64,000 bases of DNA from an uncultured Armatimonadota bacterium (lineage in GTDB: Bacteria > Armatimonadota > Fimbriimonadia > Fimbriimonadales > Fimbriimonadaceae): the NCBI GenBank assembly GCA_903904815.1, contig CAIVDU010000107.1:1-64000 (forward strand). Direction: 5' to 3'. Shown here piece by piece: positions 35,505 to 44,800 of the stretch (position 1 is its first letter; the number at the start of each line of letters is the position of its first letter). A program made the translations under genes and the position numbers. Below the pieces are notes generated by a model. That model had not been told where the DNA came from. It searched no databases and saw nothing but the letters and a program-made list of their open reading frames with translations.

Positions 35505-37847
35505 ATGCGTAAGATTCGATTACTGGCCCCATTTGAAGCGTTCATGAACCGGCTGAAATATGCCCGCAAGGTGATGGTCATCTCCATGTGTTTCATGATC
35601 CCGATGACTGTGCTCATGTTCTTCTTTCAACGAGAAGTCAATGCTGGAGCCCAGTTTGCGTCTACCGAAGTTGATGGTTTAACCTACTTCAAGCCTCTGA
35701 ACGTGCTCTTAGGGCACATCCTGGACCACGAAGGTCAGATCACGCGAGGCGCCTCGGGCGACGAAGCTGCAGCCGCAATTGCCACAGACCTCAAAAAGCT
35801 CGAAGAGATCGACGCAAAGCTTGGATCGACATTTGAGACCTCGACCGAACTCAAAGGCCTCAAAGATAGCTGCGACAATCTGCTCTCCGGCAAAGGCGCG
35901 GCGGAAAAGAATGTGGAGCGACATCAAGCCGTGGCTGATCAGACCATTGCCCTGATGTCGACGGTTTTGAGCAACTCGCAACTCATCCTCGACCCCCAAG
36001 CGGATAGCTACTTCCTGATTGACTCGGCCCTCGTGCAGAGTCCGACGACTCAAGAGCGAACCGCCGGCACCCGAGACTTGGCCTACTCGATTGCGGGGAG
36101 GAAAGCGATTACACCGGACGAACGCATCCAAATTGCCGTTCTCCAGTCCCAGCTCGATGCGCCGATCAGCACAACGAGTTCCGATTTTGCCCAGGCGTTT
36201 AAGGCGAACACCGCTTTGAAAGCGAAACTAGATCCTCTCAATCAAGAATTCCAGTCCGCAGGCTCAGCGTTCGACAAGATGTTGACCGCCGGTTTCGTAA
36301 ATGGCGCCGTATCTCAATTCTCCCAAGACCAGGTTACGGAAGCATCTGCCAAGGTCTCCGAGGCAAACTCGAAGAACTACGAAGCAACCAAGAGCGAGCT
36401 TGAGAAGCTCCTGAACCTTCGGATTGCAAGCTACCTCTCAAGACGAAATGCGGTCTCCATGACCGTATTCGTCATGGTCGGTTTAGCGCTCAGTATGTTC
36501 TGGGCCTTCTCCCGAGCCACCGTTCGCAACGTCAAGGCACTATCGGGCGCCGTTCGACGACTGGCCAAGGGAAATCTTTACGCCATCAAGCCTTTTGACT
36601 CTACGGATGAAGTCGGACAACTTGCCGACTGTCTCCAGGAGCTTTTAGACAGTCTGGAAACGATGGCCAAGGCGGCGGTAATCATTGCCGAAGGGGACCT
36701 GAGAGTTTCCATCGAACCGCGCTGTTCGGAGGACGAACTCGGTAACGCCCTCAAGAAAATGATCACTCAGTTAGCCGAAGTGCTCGGTTCTATTCGAGTG
36801 GGTGCACACGAAGTTGCCACAACCAGTGAGAGTCTGAGCCTCGCCGCTGAAAAGTCAGACATGGCCGTTCACAGCCTGAGCGAAGCTCTGAACGACGTTG
36901 CCAGCATGAACGAGCAAAGTGCGGTCGCAATCTACGAGATCGCGAGAAGCTGTGAGACCCAATCGGCAGCCGCTGAGTCTTCCAGCCACGCCATGTCGGC
37001 CCTTCGCGATTCGGTGAACGGTTTGAATGCCAGTGCCTCTCGACAGCGCACCGCTGTCCAAGAGTCAAATCGAGTCGCCTCAGAGTGCAGCACCACGGTC
37101 AAGCAAACAATCGAGGGCATGGCGCGCATTCATCGACAGGTTGAGACTTCCACCATGGAAGTGGAAGCATTAGGCTCCAGAAGTTCTGAAGTAGGCCGTA
37201 TTGTTGCCACCATTCGCCAGATCGCAGAGCAGACTAACTTGCTCGCATTAAACGCAGCCATCGAGTCCGCTCGAGCCGGCGAGCATGGGCGTGGCTTTGC
37301 GGTCGTCGCCGACGAGGTTCGAAAACTGGCCGAACAGAGTTCCCAGGCGACAAAAGAGATTAGTGAGCTGATCTCAAACATGCAGGCAGGCATTAGCGCT
37401 TCTCTTACCGCGATGGAAAACAGCCGCACAGAAGTCGAAAACGGAACACGTCACAGCGCCGACGTCCTTCCCGCACTCGAAAAGATGATTAAGCAGACGG
37501 CGGAAGTGGTTGTCGAGACAGAAACCCTAGCCCAAACAAGTGTCGAAATGAACGAGGCAGTGGACACGCTTGAGCATCATTTGGGAGCGGTTTCAGAAGC
37601 GAGCCACACGACAGCCGCGGGGGCTCAAGAATTGAGCGCAACCGCGACAGAGATGGCGGACCACTCGAAGAAGATGAAGGTACAGGCTGAAGATCAAATC
37701 GGTCTAATCGAAGCGGTCGCCGCGTCTTCTGAGCAATTGAGTGCGATGTCGGAAGAGCTTTTGGCCCTCATTTCTGAGTTCAAACTGAAAGCAAGAGTAT
37801 CTGAGAAGGCATCTCTTCGAGAACTTCTGCAGCGAAAGGCGGCCTAG
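35505..37847 (+). CDS. Methyl-accepting chemotaxis protein
   Basis: From ATG 35505 the protein has 780 residues: membrane helix ([17 protein letters not shown]), a long helical extracytoplasmic sensor (about 50-320), a second helix ([17 protein letters not shown]), two consecutive HAMP-like units ([13 protein letters not shown] and [13 protein letters not shown]), and the signalling hairpin [20 protein letters not shown], followed by [11 protein letters not shown] at about 570-620. No CheR-binding pentapeptide is visible at the C-terminus. Its sensor resembles that of the hybrid kinase at 19127-21439. GAAGG lies some 13 bases before the ATG; an open frame extends to 35370. It is flanked by two diguanylate cyclase genes, and its 3' end forms a terminator. 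Confidence 0.92.
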   Translation: MRKIRLLAPFEAFMNRLKYARKVMVISMCFMIPMTVLMFFFQREVNAGAQFASTEVDGLTYFKPLNVLLGHILDHEGQITRGASGDEAAAAIATDLKKLEEIDAKLGSTFETSTELKGLKDSCDNLLSGKGAAEKNVERHQAVADQTIALMSTVLSNSQLILDPQADSYFLIDSALVQSPTTQERTAGTRDLAYSIAGRKAITPDERIQIAVLQSQLDAPISTTSSDFAQAFKANTALKAKLDPLNQEFQSAGSAFDKMLTAGFVNGAVSQFSQDQVTEASAKVSEANSKNYEATKSELEKLLNLRIASYLSRRNAVSMTVFVMVGLALSMFWAFSRATVRNVKALSGAVRRLAKGNLYAIKPFDSTDEVGQLADCLQELLDSLETMAKAAVIIAEGDLRVSIEPRCSEDELGNALKKMITQLAEVLGSIRVGAHEVATTSESLSLAAEKSDMAVHSLSEALNDVASMNEQSAVAIYEIARSCETQSAAAESSSHAMSALRDSVNGLNASASRQRTAVQESNRVASECSTTVKQTIEGMARIHRQVETSTMEVEALGSRSSEVGRIVATIRQIAEQTNLLALNAAIESARAGEHGRGFAVVADEVRKLAEQSSQATKEISELISNMQAGISASLTAMENSRTEVENGTRHSADVLPALEKMIKQTAEVVVETETLAQTSVEMNEAVDTLEHHLGAVSEASHTTAAGAQELSATATEMADHSKKMKVQAEDQIGLIEAVAASSEQLSAMSEELLALISEFKLKARVSEKASLRELLQRKAA

Positions 37848-37856
37848 GCCGCCTTT
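37835..37856 (+). terminator. Terminator overlapping the chemoreceptor stop codon
   Basis: AAAGGCGGCC and GGCCGCCTTT form a perfect 10-bp inverted repeat around TA, followed by TTTGTGT. The TAG stop codon (37845-37847) is at the loop, so terminator and last codons share sequence. Confidence 0.8.
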
Positions 37857-38152
37857 GTGTCTGACGTACATTCGCATTGCAGTCGACACCTATTCGCCCC
37901 AAACCTCCACAAAAGGCGATACAATTGATTCTTCAACAGCAAAACTGAGCAGTGGTTAGCTCGGTTTCATGGAGAAGGTAGCACCAGCGTCGGCTGCTAA
38001 GAGATGGATGGCATCGCGATGGTTTTTCTATCGCGGCGTCATGTCAATACTCGGTTTAGGTCCTCGCTTCCCGGAGGTCCCTTCTAGCACAGATGACTGG
38101 AGCGCCGTTGTAAAGGGTGATGGTCGACTCCAACAAGTCTTGAAATAGTCCG
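37857..38152 (+). other. Structured leader region upstream of the PAS-GGDEF gene
   Basis: Four consecutive hairpins can be drawn: AAACTGAGC/GCTCGGTTT (37942-37967, one G-T pair), TAGCA/TGCTA (37979-37999), CGCGAT/ATCGCG (38015-38035) and GGTCCTC/GAGGTCC (38059-38080, one mismatch). No gene is present. A leader RNA controlling the diguanylate cyclase at 38153 is possible. No known riboswitch core was recognised. Confidence 0.35.
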
Positions 38153-40483
38153 ATGGCGATTCACGTTCCTGCCGAGACCGCAGCGATGGAGTCTGAGATC
38201 GTTCGTTTAGAGGCGGAAACGCAGACGCTTGGGGCTCGATTGACCGACTTGGTGGATCCGGAAGCACTTACCGAAGACCCGATCAGCGGGATTCGTGGAG
38301 AGTCGTTCGATCAAGCGATCAAATTGACTAGTGCAGACCATCGGCAAGCGGAAGCCATGGCGCGAATCGGGAGTTGGAGCCGCGACCTTTTGACGGGACT
38401 TTCCACGTGGAGCGCGGGCAAGCTACTGATCTTTGGCCTTGATCCGGATGGACCCACACCCCCATTCGAGTCCACGCTCCAGTTCATCCACCCCGACGAC
38501 CGAGAAAGTGTCGTCAAGTCGATCGCTCTGGCCATCGAGACGAACCAACCGCAGGACTTGGTCTATCGTATTCAAACGCCATCTGGGCAAAAGACACTGG
38601 AATCTCAGGTGCGGCCCTTTCTTCAGGATCAGCGACTGGTCGGCACGGTTCGCGACGTCACCGAAGCTCGTCTCGCGGCATCGGAACTCGCCGAGAAGGA
38701 GAAGAATCTCCGAGCAATTGTCGACAATCTCAACGAGGGCCTGCTTCTCAAGGCCCCCTCGGGAGTGATCGAAATGGCTAATCCAGCCGCCGAAATCCTT
38801 TTGGGATGTTCCGTCGCTGAGATGATGGGCTGTACGACGCACGATCCTCGCTGGCGGATTGTGCGTCTCGACGGCTCGGTGATGCCCGCACCAGAGCACC
38901 CCGCGGACCGGGTCATCGCCACCCGAACCGCTCATCGCGATATCGTCATGGGAATCGAACACCCGGATGGCCACACCAAATGGCTCCGTTGCAGTGGCAT
39001 TCCGCTGTTTGACGATTCCGGTACGGAACTTAGAGGAATTCTTTGCACGTTCGTCGACTTCACCGACCATGTGAATGCGGAGAACAAGCTTGCCGAAATA
39101 AACGCGCTTCGGGGGGCGATTTTGGCGAGCGCAGACTGCTCCATCATTTCGACCGACACGGATGGAACGATTCTCAGCTTCAACCATGCCGCCGAGCAGA
39201 TGTTTGGCTACCCACAGGAAGAGGTGATTGGCGCCGCCACATTGATAAAGTTTCATACCCCTTTCGAGATAGCATCGAGAGCGTCCGAGCTTGGCATCGA
39301 GCCTTCCGTCCGTGTTCTGTTTCATGAAGCTCTGAACGGATGCGTTGAGGAACGGGAATGGACATTAGTCCGGCAAGACGGGTCTATCTTTCCTGCGATG
39401 GTCACCGTAACCGCCATGCGAACGGAAGAAAAACGACTCTTAGGCTTTCTGGGAGTCGCCCGAGACATTAGCCGTTCAAAGGCTAACGAAGAGGCTCTTC
39501 GGGCAAGCGAAGCCCGCTTAAATGAAGCCCAACGACTCGCAAAGTCAGGAAGCTGGGAAACCGACATTTTAGGCGGCAGAACGACTTGGTCGGCGGGGCT
39601 TTTCGAACTACTTGGACTTGAACCGAATTCTTCCCCTCCAAGTCCCACCGAGTTCCTCGCCTTGATCCATCATGAGGATCGTCCAGCTTTCCTAGCCGCC
39701 TATGAAGCGGCAGAAGAATTGGGCGAGTCGTTTGACATTGAATTCAGGCTTCTTCGATCTCCGGGGGAGATGATCACCCTTCACGCTTTCGCCCACGTAT
39801 ATCATCGAGAGGGGGCCCCGGTTCGTATCCTGGGCAATGTCCAAGACATTTCGGAACGCAAAGCAGCCCACCGCCAGATCGAATGGCAAATGCGAACGAT
39901 CTCTTCGTACGCAGCTGAACTAGAGGCGGGAAAGCAGGAGCTTGAAAAGGTGAACGCACGACTCGAGGCTTTGGCGATCACCGATGGTCTGACCGGAATC
40001 ATGAACCATCGGGCTTTTCAAGACAGGATCGACCAGGAGTTCAAACGGGCTCGGCGGTACGAGTCCGCGTTGTCAATGTTGCTAATCGATGTCGATAACT
40101 TTAAGAGTTACAACGATTCGTTCGGACACCAGGCGGGGGACGAGGTCTTGCGGGCAGTCGCAAAGACCCTACAACTTACCGGGAGGCAGACCGATTGGAT
40201 AGCCCGCTATGGGGGAGAAGAGTTCGTGGTTATTCTCCCGGAGACTGGACTGGAGTCTGCCCTCGACGCTGCCGAGAGATTCCGAGTTGCGGTAAGTAGC
40301 CGCGCGCTTGGATCTCGGGAACTAAACATTAGCGTGGGTGTCGCCACGCTCACCAAAAATCACGTACGGCCTGCCCACTTGGTCTCAGACTCCGACCGCG
40401 CGCTGTATTTCGCAAAAGCGAACGGTCGCAACCGCGTCGCCTGGGTGGATCCGGCCACTGGAAATCCGCTAGTTGGTCAGTAG
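38153..40483 (+). CDS. Multi-PAS diguanylate cyclase (GGDEF)
   Basis: This 776-residue cytoplasmic protein has four PAS-like domains (about 60-180, 190-310, 325-440 and 455-580). The first and fourth share ARIGSWSRD.../AKSGSWETD... openings typical of PAS_3. A coiled linker and a GGDEF domain follow with the active loop GGEEF (687-691) and the I-site RQTD five residues before it. It should synthesise c-di-GMP and be product-inhibited. The gene lies downstream of the chemoreceptor on the same strand but is separated by a terminator and a structured 300-bp leader, so it has its own promoter. No EAL phosphodiesterase is in the window. Confidence 0.9.
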   Translation: MAIHVPAETAAMESEIVRLEAETQTLGARLTDLVDPEALTEDPISGIRGESFDQAIKLTSADHRQAEAMARIGSWSRDLLTGLSTWSAGKLLIFGLDPDGPTPPFESTLQFIHPDDRESVVKSIALAIETNQPQDLVYRIQTPSGQKTLESQVRPFLQDQRLVGTVRDVTEARLAASELAEKEKNLRAIVDNLNEGLLLKAPSGVIEMANPAAEILLGCSVAEMMGCTTHDPRWRIVRLDGSVMPAPEHPADRVIATRTAHRDIVMGIEHPDGHTKWLRCSGIPLFDDSGTELRGILCTFVDFTDHVNAENKLAEINALRGAILASADCSIISTDTDGTILSFNHAAEQMFGYPQEEVIGAATLIKFHTPFEIASRASELGIEPSVRVLFHEALNGCVEEREWTLVRQDGSIFPAMVTVTAMRTEEKRLLGFLGVARDISRSKANEEALRASEARLNEAQRLAKSGSWETDILGGRTTWSAGLFELLGLEPNSSPPSPTEFLALIHHEDRPAFLAAYEAAEELGESFDIEFRLLRSPGEMITLHAFAHVYHREGAPVRILGNVQDISERKAAHRQIEWQMRTISSYAAELEAGKQELEKVNARLEALAITDGLTGIMNHRAFQDRIDQEFKRARRYESALSMLLIDVDNFKSYNDSFGHQAGDEVLRAVAKTLQLTGRQTDWIARYGGEEFVVILPETGLESALDAAERFRVAVSSRALGSRELNISVGVATLTKNHVRPAHLVSDSDRALYFAKANGRNRVAWVDPATGNPLVGQ

Positions 40484-40542
40484 GGGCAGAATTCCGAGTT
40501 TCCCCATCGACATTAGGGGGCGACAAGTTCTATCCTCGCACT

Positions 40543-43068
40543 ATGCCAGTGTCGGTTGCGCTTTGTCTTGCCATCCTTGTCCAGACCCCCGTTTTTCAAG
40601 ATCCCTCTCACACGCCAGAAGAACGGGCCGCAGATCTCGTATCGCGGATGACCCTTCCAGAAAAGGTATCGCAGATGCAGAACACTGCGCCAGCGATCGA
40701 CCGATTGGGAGTCCCGGCCTACGACTGGTGGAGTGAAGCTTTGCACGGTCCCATCGGAAGTCCCGTAACCGTATTTCCTCAAGCGATCGGACTCTCCTCA
40801 AGTTTTGATCTCCCGATGATGCACTCCGTTGCGACCGTGATTTCGGACGAGGGCCGTGCTCGCTATTACGACGCGATCGCCCACGGGCGACACGGCATGC
40901 ATGAAGGACTTACCTTCTGGGCGCCAAACATCAACATCTTCCGCGATCCTCGGTGGGGACGCGGCCAGGAAACCTACGGCGAAGATCCGTTCCTGACTTC
41001 CCAAATGGCATTGAGATACGTCACGGCCATGCAGGACGAGCATAACGGACACTTAAAGGCGGTAGCGACTCCCAAGCACTACGCGGTCCACAGTGGCCCT
41101 GACCCCGAACGCCATGCATTCGATGCAAAGGTCGATCCACGAGACATGTGGAACACTTATCTCCCTGCCTTCCGAACGGCGGTAACCCAGGGAGGAGCGT
41201 GGTCCATCATGAGCGCGTATAGCGGCGTCAACGGCGTTCCCGATTCCGCCAACACGCTCCTGCTCCAAACGATCCTTCGAGACAAATGGGGCTTCCGCGG
41301 CTACGTCGTATCCGACTGCGATGCCATCAGTGACATCCTTTACGGCCACCACATGGTGAACACGCCGGCCGAAGCGGCGGCAGTCGCCGTGAAGGCAGGA
41401 TGTGACCTGGACTGCGGGAATACCTACCAATATTTGACCGAAGCTGTGGCAAAGGGCCTGATCGACGAGCCAACCATCGATAAGTCGGTTCGAAGGCTAT
41501 TCGAGGCTCGCATTCGACTCGGAATGTTCGATCCTGCGGCAACCGATCCCTATCGAAGGTTGACTAACCGCGACATTGACTCGCCTGCCCATCGCGCTCT
41601 TGCGACACGCGCGGCCAGAGAGTCCCTCGTTTTGCTTAAGAACGACGGCATCTTGCCGCTCAAGGGAATCAAGACACTCGCAGTTATCGGACCAAATGCC
41701 GACGATCGAGTGGTGCCGCTGGGTAATTACAACGGTAGCCCGTCCAAGCTGGTAACCGTTCTGGATGGGATTAGGGAGATCGCGCCGCCAGGAGTTCGAG
41801 TGCTCTACACCCGCGGCAGTACGCTTTTGGGAAGCGACCCAACCGACGTCGTTCCGAAAACAGCCTTCCCGAGCGGAGTCAAGTGTGAATACTTCAACAA
41901 CAAAGACCTTTCCGGCTCACCGGCATTGACGACGCAATCCGACGAAATTAGCTTTAATTGGGATAGCAAGTCGCCCGGAGCAGGGATCCCCCGCGAGAAC
42001 TTTTCCGCCCGGTTCACCACCTCTATAAAGGCGCCGGTAACCGGCGAATACGACCTTGGCACTCGAGCTGATGACGGATCCCGCCTCTGGATCGACGGCA
42101 AACAGATCGTTGACGACTGGAACGATCATGCTCCTCGAGACAAGACCGGCAAAGTACATTTGGTGGCGGGCCAGAGTTACTCCATCAAGTTTGAGTTTTA
42201 CCAGTCCAGCCAAGGCGCTCAGGCCTCGCTCGTGTGGACGCTTCCTCACGTTCAAGGATTCGACGAGGCGGTCAGCGTTAGCCGACAAAGCGACGCAGTC
42301 GTACTCGTTCTTGGAATTTCGGGAGAAGTTGAAAACGAGGAGTTGGATCGACAATCGATCGATCTACCGGTTGCCCAGCAAAATCTACTAAAGGCGGTAC
42401 TTGCCACCGGTAAACCCGTGGTCGTCGTTCTGGAGAGCGGAAGTGGACTCTCGGTTGACGCTCCCGGTATTCACGGCCTGCTGCAGGCTTGGTATCCGGG
42501 TGAGGAGGGTGGGACGGCGATCGCCGAAGCTTTGTTTGGCGAATATAACCCTAGCGGTCGTCTTCCGATCACCTTCTATCGGTCCCTCGACCAAGTTCCT
42601 CCGTTCCGAGACTACAAAATGGATCGGCGGACCTATCGCTACCTGCACGCCGATCAGAAGCCGCTGTACCCCTTCGGTTATGGTCTGAGTTACACCCATT
42701 TCGCCTACTCCAACCCTTCGATCGGAGTCGGAGTTAAGAAGGGGTCGATACCCGACATCCTCGAAGTCACGGTCAAGAACACTGGAAGTCTCGAGGGTGA
42801 TGAAGTCGTCGAGGCCTATGCGAGCCGCGAAGGTGCGGCGTGGCCTGAGCCGCCCAGAAGGCTGATTGGTTTCAGTCGCGTCCGCCTTCGTGCGGGCGAG
42901 TCACGCAGGGTTCGTATCGGGGTGCCCGTCGGTGCGCTGGAAACGGCGGATGGAAACGGTAACCTGAAGGTGGTTCCGGGTTCGTACACCATCAGCATCG
43001 GCGGTGGACAGCCGGGATTCGAACCGACAACTTCGGGCAAATCCAAGTCGTTCAAGATCGGGCTTTGA
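40543..43068 (+). CDS. GH3 beta-glucosidase/beta-xylosidase with PA14 insert
   Basis: The 841-residue protein has a short signal-like N-terminus (VALCLAILVQTPV). It has the GH3 (alpha/beta)8 domain with KHYAVHSGPDPERH substrate loops and the nucleophile D258 in VVSDCDAI, then an inserted PA14 domain (about 440-580; VKCEYFNNKDLSG), the alpha/beta sandwich with SGEVENEELDR carrying acid/base candidates, and a C-terminal fibronectin-III-like domain (PLYPFGYGLSYTHF). Exo-acting release of beta-linked glucose or xylose is expected. It opens a carbohydrate cluster whose LacI, GH2 and GH31 genes follow. A strong hairpin downstream (43086-43112) probably ends the transcript. Confidence 0.9.
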   Translation: MPVSVALCLAILVQTPVFQDPSHTPEERAADLVSRMTLPEKVSQMQNTAPAIDRLGVPAYDWWSEALHGPIGSPVTVFPQAIGLSSSFDLPMMHSVATVISDEGRARYYDAIAHGRHGMHEGLTFWAPNINIFRDPRWGRGQETYGEDPFLTSQMALRYVTAMQDEHNGHLKAVATPKHYAVHSGPDPERHAFDAKVDPRDMWNTYLPAFRTAVTQGGAWSIMSAYSGVNGVPDSANTLLLQTILRDKWGFRGYVVSDCDAISDILYGHHMVNTPAEAAAVAVKAGCDLDCGNTYQYLTEAVAKGLIDEPTIDKSVRRLFEARIRLGMFDPAATDPYRRLTNRDIDSPAHRALATRAARESLVLLKNDGILPLKGIKTLAVIGPNADDRVVPLGNYNGSPSKLVTVLDGIREIAPPGVRVLYTRGSTLLGSDPTDVVPKTAFPSGVKCEYFNNKDLSGSPALTTQSDEISFNWDSKSPGAGIPRENFSARFTTSIKAPVTGEYDLGTRADDGSRLWIDGKQIVDDWNDHAPRDKTGKVHLVAGQSYSIKFEFYQSSQGAQASLVWTLPHVQGFDEAVSVSRQSDAVVLVLGISGEVENEELDRQSIDLPVAQQNLLKAVLATGKPVVVVLESGSGLSVDAPGIHGLLQAWYPGEEGGTAIAEALFGEYNPSGRLPITFYRSLDQVPPFRDYKMDRRTYRYLHADQKPLYPFGYGLSYTHFAYSNPSIGVGVKKGSIPDILEVTVKNTGSLEGDEVVEAYASREGAAWPEPPRRLIGFSRVRLRAGESRRVRIGVPVGALETADGNGNLKVVPGSYTISIGGGQPGFEPTTSGKSKSFKIGL

Positions 43069-43073
43069 CCGCG

Positions 43074-43125
43074 AGCTAGTGAGAAGGGTCCATGCCAGTG
43101 GGGCATGGACCCCCGACTCCTAGCT
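43074..43125 (+). terminator. Nested hairpin after the GH3 gene
   Basis: An 11-bp perfect stem GGGTCCATGCC/GGCATGGACCC (43086-43112) lies inside a second 6-bp inverted repeat AGCTAG (43074-43079) / CTAGCT (43120-43125). There is no clear T-run, so it is a terminator candidate or a 3' stabiliser between convergent GH3 and LacI genes. Confidence 0.6.
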
Positions 43126-43214
43126 TAAGGACCGAAGAATCAAGGCCCCTGGGGTCACGTTTGTCGATGGCCTACAAGCCAACTTGAAGAACGCTAAGGC
43201 CGGGAATCCCTGAC

Positions 43215-44246
43215 CTACTGATGAGCGCGTTTAGGAGTCGCCGTCGACTCGCGAATATCGAGCCGACACGGCAGGACGGCCTCCTCAATCCGATCAGCCT
43301 CCCCATTTATTAACGGGATCAAAAGCTCGATCGCCTTTTTACCCATCTCTTGAAGTGGCTGATGAACTGAGGTTAGACTCGGGCGCATTTCGCGGCAGAA
43401 GGAAGTTGAGTCAAATCCCACGATGGAGAGGTCTTGGGGAATGGTGAGTCCGTGCTCGGGCGCCTGCAACAGGAACAGACCAGCAAGTCCATCGTGATAG
43501 GCGATGATCGCCGTGTGTCGGGGGGCCCGAAGATAGTCAGAAATACCATCACCATTAGGCTGAACCTCGATCAGGTCCCGATCCGTTCGCGGGTAACCCA
43601 CTCTCTCCATGTGCTTAAAAAACGCCCTTTGTCTCTCAAGTTCTTCGGTAGTCGTTGGGTTGACCTCGATGGCGAAGCCAATCTCTCGGTGCCCAAGTTC
43701 GACCAAGTGCTCAACCGCAAGTCCGATCCCTTGCTCGTTGTCACAAATCACGCACGGATGTAGATCGTCGACATCTTGAAGCCGGGAGTGAATCACCACG
43801 AGAGGAACATCTGAATCGGCGAGAATCTTTCGGCTCATCGCTGTTGGCTGACTGCTGTACCAGACCAATCCATCGAAGCGGCCATCACTAATCGCATCGA
43901 GGGGACGCTCGCCAAGAAGCTGAGGACAGAGAGTCAAGGAGTAGCCGTGATCAAATACGCCATCGACAATGCCGTCCATGAGGGCGGCAAAGTAGCGTGA
44001 GCCGAAGTCAAATCGTGGCCTCGAAAAGCCGACGCCATGCAGGACACCAATCGTGTTCGTTCGTTGGGTCCGGAAATTTCTTGCCCAGACGTTGCAACGA
44101 TAACCAAGTTCCTCGGCCGCTTTTCGGACTCTCTCCGCAGTCGCTTCGCTCACTCGGACGGTAGAGGCTCGGTTGTGCAACACGTGGGAAACCACGATTT
44201 TCGTGACTCCAGCACGAGCGGCGACGTCCCGTTGCGTTACAGACAA
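43215..44246 (-). CDS. LacI family transcriptional regulator
   Basis: The 343-residue protein has the LacI helix-turn-helix at the N-terminus (VTQRDVAARAGVTKIVVSHVLH), a hinge helix (ERVRKAAEELGYRCN), and a periplasmic-binding-protein-like sugar domain (IGVLHGVGFSRPRF ... IVGFDSTSFCREMRP). It probably represses the carbohydrate genes flanking it until a sugar such as isoprimeverose or another xyloglucan fragment binds; that effector is a guess from the cluster. The start is TTG 44246, as the frame has no nearby ATG. It is divergent from the GH2 gene across a 554-bp spacer. I could not identify a LacI-type operator there. Confidence 0.88.
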   Translation of the reverse strand: MSVTQRDVAARAGVTKIVVSHVLHNRASTVRVSEATAERVRKAAEELGYRCNVWARNFRTQRTNTIGVLHGVGFSRPRFDFGSRYFAALMDGIVDGVFDHGYSLTLCPQLLGERPLDAISDGRFDGLVWYSSQPTAMSRKILADSDVPLVVIHSRLQDVDDLHPCVICDNEQGIGLAVEHLVELGHREIGFAIEVNPTTTEELERQRAFFKHMERVGYPRTDRDLIEVQPNGDGISDYLRAPRHTAIIAYHDGLAGLFLLQAPEHGLTIPQDLSIVGFDSTSFCREMRPSLTSVHQPLQEMGKKAIELLIPLINGEADRIEEAVLPCRLDIRESTATPKRAHQ

Positions 44247-44800
44247 TTTAACACCGTCAATGAGACGTTCATTACCCTTCTCGGTTGAGCCGGGAAAGCT
44301 CCCAGGATAGACTCAAACTTCACTCTCATTATCCAGAAAAATCCCGCCCCTGATGTCAAATTAGCCGCGCTTCCCCACGAACTTGTCACCGTCAAAATCG
44401 CTTGACGACGATCCGCATGGGCGCCAAGTGCATGGGCTCGTTTCGAATCGCGTTCCGCAGCGCTGCCCAATCGTCGTCGGGCGAAGCGCCACATTGTCGG
44501 CACCTAACATGAGCGAAGGGTTCTTACCCGGAATGTAAGTGGGCGTGCCTGAAATTCGCTGCGCCCCGGATCTGCTGGCGGCAAAGGGCGAACTTTCATA
44601 TCATGGTTCTGCGCAATGACGAATTGGGTGAATGGACGCGAACGCGAAGATTAAAATTCCGACGGGTTTCGATCCCTAATTTTCTTTAGAGATCGCCGGA
44701 TGTTCAGCAAGGCTTGGACTCAGGATGCAATGATTCGGAGCAAGAGGAACATGGCATGCAATCGACCCACCCATTCGAACACAACCCACCCTTTCTCTGA
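44247..44800. other. Divergent intergenic region between lacI-type gene and GH2 gene
   Basis: No gene is supported in these 554 bases. A partial copy of the dispersed element's right end (GGGCGAACTTTCATATCA) sits at 44587-44604. Promoters and operators for the two flanking genes must be here, but no symmetric LacI-type site with a central CG was convincing. Confidence 0.45.
44587..44604 (+). repeat. Partial copy of the dispersed intergenic element (right end)
   Basis: GGGCGAACTTTCATATCA matches the right terminus of copy A (CAAACTTTCATATCA at 30909-30923). The left part of the element is not recognisable here. Confidence 0.45.

Noticed and set aside
44247-44800. LacI operator between the LacI gene and the GH2 gene
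   Set aside because: Several CG-centred segments were inspected but none had matching half-sites of six or more bases.
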